This document shows positions 25,201 to 35,325 of a stretch of 64,000 bases of DNA, in pieces (the stretch's first letter is position 1; each line of letters begins with the position of its first letter). A model generated the notes under the pieces. The model did no database searches. It was not told where the DNA came from and worked only from the letters and a program-made list of their open reading frames with translations. The position numbers and the translations under genes were made by a program. Source of the DNA: Polyangia bacterium (lineage in GTDB: Bacteria; Myxococcota_A; Polyangia; Nannocystales; Nannocystaceae); NCBI GenBank assembly GCA_030430565.1, contig JAUIKS010000009.1, forward strand, positions 1 to 64,000, read 5' to 3'.

Positions 25201-27018
25201 GTGAGCACGACCGAGCCCGACCTGATCCGCGCCCTCGAGCTGTTTGACGAGCTCGTCGAGCTGCCCGAGCACGAGCGCGCGCGCCGGCTCGACGCGCTCT
25301 GTGGCGACGACGCGCGCGCGCGCGCGGAGGTCGAGAAGCTGCTGCGCGCCGACGCCCAGCGAGACAGCGCGCTCGACACCGTCGCCGGCGGCGTGGTCGG
25401 GGTGCTCGCCGACGCCGTCAGCGAGCTCGTCGCGCCGCCGCGGCTCGGCAGGTACGAGATCGTCGGGGAGCTCGGCCGCGGCGGCATGGGCGTGGTCTAC
25501 GAGGCGCAGCAGCACGAGCCGCGCCGTCGCGTCGCGCTCAAGACCCTCGCGCTGCACGCCTCCCATCGCGGGCTCGCGCGCGTGCGCGCCGAGGCCCAGG
25601 CCATGGCGTCGCTGCTGCACGTCGGCATCCCGCAGCTCTACGAGGTCTTTGAGCACGCGGGCCGCCCGGTGCTGGCGATGGAGCTCGTCCGCGGCCGGCC
25701 GCTGCGCGAGGCCTGCGTCGAGCTCTCGCCGCGCGAGCGTGTCGGCCTGCTCGTGAAGATCGCGGACGCGGTCATCCACGCGCACCAGCAGGGCGTCATT
25801 CACCGCGACCTCAAGCCCGGCAACATCCTCGTGACCGCGGCGGGGCAGCCCAAGGTGCTGGACTTCGGGATCGCGGGGCTCGGCGATCAGGGCGTCGCGC
25901 GGGCCGGGACGCTCGCCTACGTCGCGCCGGAGCAGCTCGAGGGCGCCCCCCCCGACGCGCGCAACGACGTCTACGCCCTCGCCGCGCTCGCGTGGGAGCT
26001 GCTCAGCGGCGCGCTGCCGATCGCGGAGCTGGGCACCTTGACGACCGAGCAGGTGATCGCGCGCAAGCTCGCCGGGCCCGCGGCCGCGCCAGAGCTTCAT
26101 CCTGTCCTCTCCGACATCTTGAACCACGGGCTGCGCGGCCCGATCGAGGCGCGCCTTGGGAGCGTCGCGGGGCTGCGCGCGGCGTTGATCGAGTTCCTCG
26201 AGCGCGACGCGGTCGAGCAGCTCGTCGAGTCGGCGGGGCGCGAGCTCGCGGCGCTGCGTCGCGCGATCCCCAAGGACGACCCCTCCGCGGTGATCAACCG
26301 CTTCGCCGCCTGTCAGTTCGGCTACCGGCAGGCGCTCACGCTCGCGCCCGAGCACGCGGCCGCGCGGCGTCAGCTCGACGAGAGCCTTCAGCTGATGGCG
26401 CGCTGGCGCATGGCGCGAGCGGAGTTCGAACTCGCGGCCTATCACCTGTCAGAGGCGTCCTGCGTCGATCTGGCGCTGCGCGAGCAGCTGCGCGCCGCCC
26501 AGGAGGAGCACAGGCGCCGCGCGGAGCGACCGGAGCCGCTGTTCCCGGTGTTCGCCGGGATCCTGTTCGGGGGCGCCGCGCTGTTCCTCGCGTTCTTGAC
26601 GCTCGGCGAGCTCGCGCCCGGCTACCTGCTGTTCGGCCTGAGCTCGCTGGCGCTGATCGTCACGGGCGTGCTGGTGATCCAGGTCGCGCGCCGTCGCGGC
26701 GCGCTGGCCGATCGAAAAGCGCGGCTCGCCTACGTGCTGATCTCGCCGCCGATCATGATCACGGTCATCGACGTCGGCGCCTGGCTGCGCGGGTGGCCGC
26801 CGCACGACTCGCACGCGCTCGCGCTGCCCATGATCGGCTGCACCGCGCTGGTCGTCGCGCTCATGTCGAGCTGGCGCTACATCCTCATCACGGTGATGAA
26901 CGCCGCGCTGTGGCTGCTCTCGGCTCGCTGGCCCGAGGCCATCTACGGCTTCCTCGGCGTCAGCGCGAGCTTCTCGGCCGTCGCCGGGCTGCTCTTCGAT
27001 CGCGACGAGCAGCGGTGA
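25201..27018 (+). CDS. Membrane Ser/Thr protein kinase partnered with the ECF sigma factor
   Basis: A 605-aa kinase from GTG 25201. An N-terminal about 75 residues (LIRALELFDELVELPEHERA) form a helical domain common in ECF-associated kinases. The kinase domain has GELGRGGMGVVYEAQ, the lysine in VALKTL (near 114), HRDLKPGN (near 201), DFGIAG (near 221) and APEQL. After a linker comes a membrane domain of several hydrophobic segments (about residues 440-600), for example FAGILFGGAALFLAFLTL and PIMITVIDVGAWL. The multi-pass C-terminus differs from PASTA-type kinases and has no extracellular sensor domain that I recognise. Operon with the sigma factor (36-bp gap). Confidence 0.92.
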   Translation: MSTTEPDLIRALELFDELVELPEHERARRLDALCGDDARARAEVEKLLRADAQRDSALDTVAGGVVGVLADAVSELVAPPRLGRYEIVGELGRGGMGVVYEAQQHEPRRRVALKTLALHASHRGLARVRAEAQAMASLLHVGIPQLYEVFEHAGRPVLAMELVRGRPLREACVELSPRERVGLLVKIADAVIHAHQQGVIHRDLKPGNILVTAAGQPKVLDFGIAGLGDQGVARAGTLAYVAPEQLEGAPPDARNDVYALAALAWELLSGALPIAELGTLTTEQVIARKLAGPAAAPELHPVLSDILNHGLRGPIEARLGSVAGLRAALIEFLERDAVEQLVESAGRELAALRRAIPKDDPSAVINRFAACQFGYRQALTLAPEHAAARRQLDESLQLMARWRMARAEFELAAYHLSEASCVDLALREQLRAAQEEHRRRAERPEPLFPVFAGILFGGAALFLAFLTLGELAPGYLLFGLSSLALIVTGVLVIQVARRRGALADRKARLAYVLISPPIMITVIDVGAWLRGWPPHDSHALALPMIGCTALVVALMSSWRYILITVMNAALWLLSARWPEAIYGFLGVSASFSAVAGLLFDRDEQR

Positions 27019-27033
27019 GCGATCGCGCGGCGG

Positions 27034-28146
<1,113 letters not shown>

Positions 28147-28471
28147 TATGGAGATGATTCTAAGGCCATGTTGATAGGCCCGCGCTCGGCGCGCTCAGCG
28201 AGCTCGCGGCGCTCGTGTTGATCGACGTTGAAGAACAGCTCTTCGTAGAGCGCGGCGCGCGAGCACCCAGCGGCCGACCCACGCGCGGGGCTCGGCGTCG
28301 GCGTCGGCGTCGCGGCTCATGACTCGCTGTCTCGCGCGGGCCGGGGGCGGGCGAGCCCGCGCGCGCGGAGGCGCGAGTTTGAACATCGAGACATGTTTGA
28401 ACGGTCACTAAATACACCGCGGGTATGCGCGCGCGTCGCGACGCGGCGAATTTCCCGTTACGCTTGCGGTG
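28147..28471. other. Intergenic spacer with an ACATGT inverted repeat
   Basis: 325 bp between divergent lipoprotein genes. Small open frames show no supported start or motif. At 28382-28397 the arms AACAT and ATGTT flank 6 nt, inside two direct copies of TTTGAAC (28378-28384 and 28396-28402). Divergent promoters are expected but not identified. Confidence 0.5.
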
Positions 28472-29620
28472 ATGATCGCTCCCGCTCGCGCTCTGGGCCG
28501 CGCGTCGGCCGTCGGGCTCGTCGCGCTCTCGAGCGCCTGCTTCTCGGGCTCGTTCGCGTCGGGTCGCCCGTGTACGCAGGACGCCGACTGCGGCCCCGAG
28601 CTCGCCTGCATCGAGGGCTACTGCGACGGCGTGCTCCCGACCCCCGCGACCACCGAGCCCGCGAGCATGGGCGCGACGACGCTGGGCGAGTCGACGAGCT
28701 CAGGAGCGTCGACCAGCCCAGCGCCGGAGACGACGGGCGACGAGACCACCGGCTCGCCCAACCTCTGCGACAAGGTCGACATCCTGATCGTGCTCGATCA
28801 GTCCCCGAGCATGGGGCAGTGGGACGGTCGCTTGGTGCTGCTGGCCAACGACATCATCAACTTCGGCTCGCAGGTCTTCGACCAGGTCGGCAGCTGGCAC
28901 CTCGGGATCACCATGGCCGACGCGCTCGCGGTCAACCCCGCCGACTGCCAGGTTCACGGCGCGCTCGCGGTCCAGTGGGAGGAGGGCCCGCTGTGCGCCT
29001 CGCTCGTCGACAGGCCGTACTTCGACGAGCAGAGCGAGTTCGACCTCCTCAGCTTCGGCTGCTTCGTCCCCCACAGCGTCGGGGGCTCGATCGAGCAGCC
29101 GATGCGCTCGCTGCTCGAGTCGACCTCGCCCGAGCTCAACGCCGCGGGCGCCTGCAACAACGGCTTCTTCCGCGAGGACGCGCTGCTCGTCGTCATCATC
29201 ATCACCGACGAGGACGACGACCCGGCCGCGCTCGACGGCCAGGGCTACGACGGCTCGCCCGGCGATCCGCAGTACTGGTACGAGAAGCTGCTCTACCGCA
29301 AGCGCGGCAACGCGGACGCGCTGGTCGTCGGCGCGCTGCTCGGCGAGGACCCCGGGAGCTCGGTCTGCCCGTGGATGCTGCCGGAGAGCAAGAGCGAGTC
29401 GACGGACGGCGGCGTCCTCTCGATCGGCGCCGAGGAGGGCGTGCGGATCCGTCAGTTCATGGACCTCCTGCCGGTCGGGCACGCCTACGTCAGCAGCATC
29501 TGCGACGACAGCTACACCGACTTCTTTGACCAGTTCTTCAGCGAGATCGTCTATGACGCCTGCGAGGACTACGACCCGCTCGCGATCGATCCGATGGTCG
29601 AGGACCCGCCGGATCCATAA
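28472..29620 (+). CDS. von Willebrand factor A-like lipoprotein
   Basis: A 382-aa lipoprotein from ATG 28472 (a GTG overlaps at 28469). The signal RASAVGLVALSSAC leads to a small Cys-rich segment (GRPCTQDADCGPELAC, GYCDG), then a Thr/Ser linker, then a vWA-type domain with the MIDAS start IVLDQSPSMGQ (DxSxS), followed by WHLGITMADAL, VVIIITDEDDD and VVGALLGED. The MIDAS binds a divalent cation and normally mediates protein ligand binding. Family members of this layout are abundant lipoproteins in Nannocystis-type myxobacteria. A hairpin lies directly after the stop (29622-29637). Confidence 0.84.
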   Translation: MIAPARALGRASAVGLVALSSACFSGSFASGRPCTQDADCGPELACIEGYCDGVLPTPATTEPASMGATTLGESTSSGASTSPAPETTGDETTGSPNLCDKVDILIVLDQSPSMGQWDGRLVLLANDIINFGSQVFDQVGSWHLGITMADALAVNPADCQVHGALAVQWEEGPLCASLVDRPYFDEQSEFDLLSFGCFVPHSVGGSIEQPMRSLLESTSPELNAAGACNNGFFREDALLVVIIITDEDDDPAALDGQGYDGSPGDPQYWYEKLLYRKRGNADALVVGALLGEDPGSSVCPWMLPESKSESTDGGVLSIGAEEGVRIRQFMDLLPVGHAYVSSICDDSYTDFFDQFFSEIVYDACEDYDPLAIDPMVEDPPDP

Positions 29621-29621
29621 T

Positions 29622-29637
29622 ATGTCTTAATAGACAT
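29622..29637. repeat. Inverted repeat immediately after the vWA lipoprotein gene
   Basis: ATGTCT, TAAT, AGACAT: perfect 6-bp arms with a 4-nt loop, one base past the TAA stop. Similar ACATGT-bearing inverted repeats occur at 28382, 31850 and 33065. Confidence 0.7.
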
Positions 29638-29694
29638 GTGTAATCGCACGCCGCGAGCGCGAGGGGCGTCGCGCCCGCGCGCGGCGGCCGTGGG

Positions 29695-31839
29695 ATGATC
29701 GCGCTCGAGATGCACACTGGCGCGCTTGAGCGGATCCTTGCGACCTTGTTGGCGGCCGGCTGCGTCGCGCTGGCTGGCGGCTGCGGCGACGACTCGGTGA
29801 GCGTGAGCGCGAGCGAGTCGGAGAGCGAGACGAGCGACGCCGGCAGCACCGGGGGCGCGACGACGGCGGGGCCCGGGCTGACGACCGACACGACGACGAC
29901 CGGCGGCGCTGGGAGCGGGACGAGCGACGGCACGACGAGCGCGGGCAGCACCGGCGTCACGACCGGCGGGACGACGACCGGCGGGTCGAGCGGCGGGTCG
30001 AGCGGCGAGACCGAGTCGACCGCTGGGGAGACGACGAGCGGGACCTCCGGGGCGCCCAACCAGCCGCCGGTCGCGGTCGACGACACGCGCTACGCGACCC
30101 AGGACGTCACGCTCTTGATCCCCGCGGCGGACGGCGTGTTGATCAACGACGAAGACCCCGACGGCGATCCGCTGACGGTCGTCGCCGCGGACGAGAGCTC
30201 GGTGGCCGGCGCGTCGGTGATGGTCGCGCCCGACGGGGGCTTCAGCTACGAGCCGCCGCCGGGCTTCTCGGGCTGTGACCGCTTCGGCTACACGATCGAG
30301 GACAGCGACGGGGCGAGCGACAGCGCGGAGGTCACGGTGCTCGTGCACCCGACCGGCGAGCTCGACCTCGCGGAGGTCGCGTCTGGCGTCGCGGGCTTCG
30401 CGATCGACGGGGAGGGGCTCAACAACGGCTCGGGCAGCGCGGTGAGCGGGCTCGGCGACATGAACGGGGACGGGCGCGCCGACGTCCTGGTCGGCGCGCG
30501 CTGGGTCAGCCCCCAGGGGGTCAGCTACGCGGGTCGCAGCTACGTGGTGCTCGGGCCGGAGGAGAGCGACGCGATCGCGCTCGCCGACGTCGCCGCGGGG
30601 GACGGCGGCTTCGCGATGGACGGCGAGCAGCCCTTCGACTACGCCGGCTTCTCCGTCGGCGCGGCCGGCGACATCAACGGCGACGGCGTGCCCGATGTCG
30701 TCGTCGGCGCGTGGGCCTCGGACGCCAACGCCAACAACGCCGGTCGCAGCTACGTGGTCTTTGGGCAAGGTGAACCGTCGTCGCTCGCGCTCGCCGAGAT
30801 CGCGGGGGGCGCGGGGGGCTTCGCGCTCGACGGCGAGCTCGCGGGGGACTTCTCCGGCGTCTCGGTCAGCGGCGTCGGCGACGTCAACGGCGACGGCCTC
30901 GACGACGTGCTCATCGGCGCGTTCCAGGCCGACCCCAACGGCCCCAACTCGGGGCGCGCCTACGTGGTGTTCGGCAAGCAAGACACGGAGCTCGTCGCGC
31001 TCTCCCAGGTCGCGCAGGGCGTCGGCGGCTTTCGCCTCGACGGCGGCGCGGCCCAGGACTTCTCGGGCGTGTCGGTCGCGGCGGCCGGCGACGTCAACGG
31101 CGACGGCCTCGACGACGTGCTGGTCGCCGGTTCGAACGCGAGCCCGAACGGCGTCGGCGGAGCCGGGCAGACCTACGTGGTGTTCGGCAAGCAGGAGACC
31201 GACGCGGTCGCGCTCGACGAGGTCGCGGCGGGCGCGGGGGGCTTCGCGATCAACGGCGAGGCGCCGGCGGACGCCTCCGGCTTCTCCGTCGGCCCCGCCG
31301 GGGACGTCAACGGGGACGGCGTCGCGGACGTGATCATCGGCGCGTTCCGTGCCGACATCAACGGCGCGAACTCGGGGCGGGCCTACGTGGTGTTCGGCAA
31401 GCAAGACGACACCGAGGCGATCGAGCTGTCCGCGGTCGCGCAGGGCGACGGCGGCTTCGCGATCGACGGCGAGGCCGCGCAGGACTACGCGGGCTGGTCG
31501 GTCAGCGGCGCCGGCGACATCAACGGCGACGGCCTCGACGACCTCGTGATCGGCGCCCACCAGCACGACGCCGCGGGGCAGGGCGACGCGGGGCGGGCCT
31601 ACCTGGTGTTCGGCAAGATCGGGACCGAGTCCGTCTCGCTCGCGGCGCTCGGCGGCGGCGGCCTCGCCCTCAACGGCGAGACCGCGCTCGACCTCGCCGG
31701 CTTCTCGGTCAAGGGCGCGGGCGACGTCAACGGCGACGGCCTCGACGACGTGATCATCGGCGCCTACGGCGTCGACGCGAACGGCGAGTCGTACGCCGGG
31801 CGCAGCTACGTGGTGCTGCGCGCGCTCGCGTGCGAGTAG
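29695..31839 (+). CDS. FG-GAP (integrin-like propeller) repeat lipoprotein
   Basis: A 714-aa protein from ATG 29695 (ATG 29710 also possible). The signal ILATLLAAGCVALAGGC is followed by a Ser/Thr/Gly linker of about 90 residues. Residues about 120-220 form one cadherin/Ig-like domain (VLINDEDPDGDPLTVVAADE, CDRFGYTIEDSDGASDSAEV). The remainder is about seven FG-GAP repeats of roughly 60-65 residues, each with GDxNGDGxDDVxxGA and GRxYVVFGK. These DxNxDGxxD loops bind calcium and fold into a seven-bladed beta-propeller like integrin alpha subunits. Repeats are highly alike in DNA and protein, which points to recent internal duplication. Surface adhesion or cell contact is likely. Confidence 0.9.
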   Translation: MIALEMHTGALERILATLLAAGCVALAGGCGDDSVSVSASESESETSDAGSTGGATTAGPGLTTDTTTTGGAGSGTSDGTTSAGSTGVTTGGTTTGGSSGGSSGETESTAGETTSGTSGAPNQPPVAVDDTRYATQDVTLLIPAADGVLINDEDPDGDPLTVVAADESSVAGASVMVAPDGGFSYEPPPGFSGCDRFGYTIEDSDGASDSAEVTVLVHPTGELDLAEVASGVAGFAIDGEGLNNGSGSAVSGLGDMNGDGRADVLVGARWVSPQGVSYAGRSYVVLGPEESDAIALADVAAGDGGFAMDGEQPFDYAGFSVGAAGDINGDGVPDVVVGAWASDANANNAGRSYVVFGQGEPSSLALAEIAGGAGGFALDGELAGDFSGVSVSGVGDVNGDGLDDVLIGAFQADPNGPNSGRAYVVFGKQDTELVALSQVAQGVGGFRLDGGAAQDFSGVSVAAAGDVNGDGLDDVLVAGSNASPNGVGGAGQTYVVFGKQETDAVALDEVAAGAGGFAINGEAPADASGFSVGPAGDVNGDGVADVIIGAFRADINGANSGRAYVVFGKQDDTEAIELSAVAQGDGGFAIDGEAAQDYAGWSVSGAGDINGDGLDDLVIGAHQHDAAGQGDAGRAYLVFGKIGTESVSLAALGGGGLALNGETALDLAGFSVKGAGDVNGDGLDDVIIGAYGVDANGESYAGRSYVVLRALACE

Positions 31840-31849
31840 CCGGCGCTCG

Positions 31850-31863
31850 TGTCTAAATAGACA
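31850..31863. repeat. Inverted repeat between convergent genes
   Basis: TGTCT, AAAT, AGACA in the 43-bp gap between the FG-GAP gene and the convergent lipoprotein gene; part of the ACATGT-type set. Confidence 0.6.
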
Positions 31864-31882
31864 TGTCGTGGCGAAGAGCCCG

Positions 31883-32944
31883 TCACGCGCGGCCCAGCAT
31901 CACGTCGTCGACCACGCGCTCGAGCCCGCGGCCCAGCGCGGCGGCCGCGTCGTCGTCGGGGTGGGGCAGCCGCGCCCCGCGTCTGCTGTGCGAGAACATC
32001 AGCGTGACGAAGCCGCGCGCCTCGATGATCAACCTACCGCGCTCACGCGTGATCGACAGCGGCTCGCCGCGAAGCGTCGCCGCCGTCTCGTCGGGATCGA
32101 TCCAGATCGAGAGCACCCGCTGGTCGCCCCGGCAGCTGTTCGTGGTGTTCACTCGCAGGGCTTCGGTGAGTCGGTACTGCGTCAGCGCGGTGACGTGCTC
32201 GACCTCGTCCGCGGCGTCTGGCGAGCATGGGAGCTTGTGGCGACGGAGCTCGCGCTCGAGCGCGCGCTCGAGCGCGCGGAGCGGATCGTCGGACTCCATC
32301 TCGGACCCCGCGAAGCCGCGCTCGCGCAGGTCCTCGGCGAGCTTCTTCGCCGCCGCGTCCGCGGCGCGGTCGAACTCACCGGCGGCGCGCGCCTCCTCCC
32401 AGCGCAGGTGGATCGGCGCGCTGGTGAGGCCGTCTTGGGTCTTGACCCGCACGGTCTCGACGTCGGCGCCCGAGTGCAGGATCGCCTGCACGCGGTACGT
32501 CTCGGGGGGCATCAGCGTCTCGCCCTTCACCCCGGCGACGCCGACGCGCCCGCCCCAGCCGCTCCACTCGTCGTCGCGCAGCACCTGCTTGAAGGCGTGG
32601 GCCAGGCGCAGGGTGCCGTCGCGCCTCACGCCCCGGATGTGCACCAGCGTCGGGAGCGTCGGGCGGACCGAGAAGGTCGCCAAGTAGTTGTGGACCGGGA
32701 GCGGCTCGAGCTCGACCAGCTGCATCGGGACCTCGGCGGGCGGTCGTCGCTCGTCTTTCTCCTTGGTGCGCTCGCGGAAGCCGACCAAGAGGTCCTCGTC
32801 GTCGTCGAGCGTGAGCGCCTCCTCGAGCGGCCCGATCGGGTTGTGGGGCGCGCACGCGGTGGCGGCGCCCGCGAGGACGAGCAGCGAGGCGAGCAGCGAG
32901 GCGAGCAGCGAGGTTGGGCGGGCCGACACGAAGGGCTTAGACAA
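31883..32944 (-). CDS. Hypothetical lipoprotein (about 350 aa)
   Basis: From TTG 32944 or, with a better signal peptide, GTG 32929 (MSARPTSLLASLLASLLVLAG, lipobox TAC). The repeat in the signal (LLAS encoded by gcgagcagcgag units) is a tandem DNA duplication near 32881-32910. The mature protein opens with an acidic stretch (EEALTLDDDEDLLVGF) and has a beta-rich middle followed by a helical segment with Arg/Glu (RALERALERELRRHKL) and one disulfide-capable Cys pair (LPCSPD, NSCRGD). No family recognised. Convergent with the FG-GAP gene and divergent from the LamG copy 2 gene. Confidence 0.66.
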   Translation of the reverse strand: MSKPFVSARPTSLLASLLASLLVLAGAATACAPHNPIGPLEEALTLDDDEDLLVGFRERTKEKDERRPPAEVPMQLVELEPLPVHNYLATFSVRPTLPTLVHIRGVRRDGTLRLAHAFKQVLRDDEWSGWGGRVGVAGVKGETLMPPETYRVQAILHSGADVETVRVKTQDGLTSAPIHLRWEEARAAGEFDRAADAAAKKLAEDLRERGFAGSEMESDDPLRALERALERELRRHKLPCSPDAADEVEHVTALTQYRLTEALRVNTTNSCRGDQRVLSIWIDPDETAATLRGEPLSITRERGRLIIEARGFVTLMFSHSRRGARLPHPDDDAAAALGRGLERVVDDVMLGRA

Positions 32945-33064
32945 CGCCGGCGGCGCAGAGTTCCCGGCGTCTGCGGCGGCGGGCGCGTCACGGGCGACGC
33001 CTGCCCGTGTCGCCTACGTGGGAGGGCGTGCGCGCCTCGACGACACGGCCCACCTGACACTCAT

Positions 33065-33080
33065 ATGTCGCAAGTGACAT
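33065..33080. repeat. Inverted repeat in divergent spacer
   Basis: ATGTC, 6-nt loop, GACAT between the 31883-32944 and 33170-34126 genes. Same ACATGT-type set as 28382, 29622 and 31850. Confidence 0.6.
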
Positions 33081-33169
33081 GTTGAAGGAATCGTGGAGTT
33101 CCAAGCGGGCTCGGCTGCAAACTTCGCGTCTCACGGCGCGCGACTGTGGCGCGCTGCTACGCTGGGAGC

Positions 33170-34126
33170 GTGCGACGACTCCTGCCCGCGCTCACGATCA
33201 TCCTCGCGGGCTGCCTGGGTCCGAACCCGCGCTTTGACGAGGAGCTGCCCATGGAGGAGGTCTCCTCGACCGGCGGGCTCGACGGCGGCGAGACGCTGTG
33301 GGAGACGACCGGATCGGCGTCGACCGGACCTGGCCCCGGGGATAGCTCCACGCTCTTGACCGAGAGCGCGACGGGCGAGAGCGCGACGGGCGAGAGCGCG
33401 ACGAGCGACGGCGTGACCGGCGAGAGCGGCACGACCAGCGGCGAGCCTGGGCTGACGACCGACGACTCGGGGAGCTCCGGGGGCGCGACGGGCGAGCCCG
33501 TCGCGCAGGACTGCGAGCCGGGCGATCCCCGCCTCGCGGGCTGCTGGGGCTTCGACGACGCGGACGGGGCGCTCGTGCCGGACGGCTCCAGCAACGGCAA
33601 CCACGGCGAGGCGACCGCGCTGGAGCTCATCGACAGCCCGTGGGGTCAGGCGCTGCGCGGGACCCCCGAGCTGGTGCTCAGCGTGTCGCCGTCGGCGAGC
33701 CTCGAGAGCGCGGGCGCGCTGACCGTCGAGATGTGGGTCTACCTCGACGCGCTGCCCGGGCAGGGGCGGATGGGGCTGTACGAGGATCAGGGCGAGTGCA
33801 CCCTGTTCGTCGACGCCGACGGCCTCGACTGCCGCACCAACGGGCTCAAGGTCTCGGGCGTAGCGCTCGAGGCGGCCGTCTGGACCCACGTCGCCTGCGC
33901 GATCGATGGCGACACGATGCGGGTGTTCGTCGACGGGGAGCTGCGCGCGGAGAACACCGGGGCGGCTCCGGACGTGGACCTCGACAAGCCGGTGGCGATC
34001 GCGAACTCGTCGATGGGGTGGAACCAGCCGTTGATCGGCGCGCTCGATCGCGTGCGGGTCTGGAGCGACGCGCTCTCGCAGCCCGAGCTGTGCGCGCTCG
34101 CCGAGGCGCCGGGCTGCTCGCCGTGA
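33170..34126 (+). CDS. LamG-domain lipoprotein, copy 2
   Basis: A 318-aa protein from GTG 33170, the same length as copy 1 at 19843-20799. The signal MRRLLPALTIILAGC and following CLGPNPRFDEE mirror copy 1 (CLSPNPSFDDE). The linker differs and contains 15-bp repeats encoding TGESATGESA at about 33362-33405. The LamG domain is conserved: CWGFDDADG, DGSSNGNHGEATALEL, WTHVACAIDGDTMRVFVDGEL, IGALDRVRVWSDALSQPELC. A duplicated surface ligand-binding lipoprotein; target unknown. Confidence 0.84.
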   Translation: MRRLLPALTIILAGCLGPNPRFDEELPMEEVSSTGGLDGGETLWETTGSASTGPGPGDSSTLLTESATGESATGESATSDGVTGESGTTSGEPGLTTDDSGSSGGATGEPVAQDCEPGDPRLAGCWGFDDADGALVPDGSSNGNHGEATALELIDSPWGQALRGTPELVLSVSPSASLESAGALTVEMWVYLDALPGQGRMGLYEDQGECTLFVDADGLDCRTNGLKVSGVALEAAVWTHVACAIDGDTMRVFVDGELRAENTGAAPDVDLDKPVAIANSSMGWNQPLIGALDRVRVWSDALSQPELCALAEAPGCSP

Positions 34127-34165
34127 GCCGACGCGTCCTCGACGGACGCGCGCGGCGACGCTCAG

Positions 34166-35284
34166 TCAGATGAGGCGCAGCTCGGTCGGCGCGAGGACGG
34201 CGGGGACGGGACCCCAGGGGCTCTCGAGGTACACCGTGTCGTCGGGACCGCGCGCGAGCTCGAGCTCCTTGGTGGTGACGCCGATGACCTCGCCTCGGGG
34301 CGCGTCCAGCAGGATCTGCCCGGGCTTCACGGCGACCTTCGGCAGCTCGGCGCGCTCGTCGAGCCCCGAGCGGTCGCCGCCGGTTCCGCAGCCAGAGAGC
34401 GAGAGCGAGGGCTCGGGCGTCGCCACGCGTCGAGACGGAGCCCACCCCCGGACCGAGAAGGAGGCGCAGCGATTGACGTAGTTCACGAGCGTCCACGCGC
34501 CGCGTCGATCCAGTATCTTCACGTCCACGACATCGTCCGCCTCGAGCTGAAACACGAGCTCTTTACCTGGCGTTCGATACAGCTTCGTGCTCGGCCTCGC
34601 CTCCCCGTTGTCGCCGTCGTCGGAGGAGAACTGATACCTCGTGTAGGACTCGGCGAGGGCGTCGCGGGGGACCCAGCCGGAGTAGGCGCGCTGCTCTAGG
34701 CGCGCGGAGACCCGGATCCACTCGCCGCGCGTCTCCAGCACCTCGAGCGCGATGCCTGGGCCGAGCTCGACGCCGGTCGTCAGCTCGGCGCGCTCCGGCG
34801 CCGGGCGCAGCCACTCGGATCGCCCCAGCGCCGGCAAGAGCCCGGCGCGCTCGATGTAGAGCAGGAGCCTGCTGCCGCGGTACGGGAGCAGCACGCGGAG
34901 CTGCGCGTCGGAGCTCGAGACCAGCTGCAGCGCCGTCGCCTCATACGGCCAGTCTCCAGCCGGCCGCGCGCCGATCGCCGGGCCGTCCGGCGACGTTCGG
35001 GCAGGGGTGCGATGCGAGAGGCGCACGCGGGGATGATCGTCCAAGTCCTCCTCGACCAGGGCCGTCAGCGCGTCGGGGGAGGGGCGCACGAAGGGGGGCG
35101 GCTCGGGCTCGCGATCGGGCGAAGGCGCAGGCGCAGGCGCGGGCTCAGGCTCGATTGACTCAGGAGCTTCACTCGCAGCGGAAGCGGAGGCGGAGGCGGG
35201 CGCGGGCGCGGGCTGCCCACGCGCCGCGCAGCCGAGGAGCGAGGCCAGGAGCGCCCAGTTGATCAGCGCGCGAGTGTTCGCCAC
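34166..35284 (-). CDS. Hypothetical lipoprotein with SH3-like repeats
   Basis: A 372-aa protein from GTG 35284. The signal ALINWALLASLLGC is followed by an Ala/Pro/Glu-rich linker of about 55 residues. The C-terminal half has repeated beta segments with SH3_3-like texture (LEVLETRGEWIRVSARLEQR... YSGWVPRDALAES; VDVKILDRRGAWTLVNYV... RGWAPSRRV). Bacterial SH3 domains often bind cell-wall peptides, so a wall-associated role is possible. No catalytic motif was seen. The spacer upstream contains a histidine-kinase remnant (35326-35462). Confidence 0.66.
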   Translation of the reverse strand: MANTRALINWALLASLLGCAARGQPAPAPASASASAASEAPESIEPEPAPAPAPSPDREPEPPPFVRPSPDALTALVEEDLDDHPRVRLSHRTPARTSPDGPAIGARPAGDWPYEATALQLVSSSDAQLRVLLPYRGSRLLLYIERAGLLPALGRSEWLRPAPERAELTTGVELGPGIALEVLETRGEWIRVSARLEQRAYSGWVPRDALAESYTRYQFSSDDGDNGEARPSTKLYRTPGKELVFQLEADDVVDVKILDRRGAWTLVNYVNRCASFSVRGWAPSRRVATPEPSLSLSGCGTGGDRSGLDERAELPKVAVKPGQILLDAPRGEVIGVTTKELELARGPDDTVYLESPWGPVPAVLAPTELRLI

Positions 35285-35325
35285 CGCAGCGATGGTACCC
35301 GAGGACGCCGACGCTGCGGATCGTC

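Noticed and set aside
29569..31566. 665-codon minus-strand frame over the FG-GAP gene
   Set aside because: Antisense shadow caused by the repetitive Asp/Gly codons; no start or motif.
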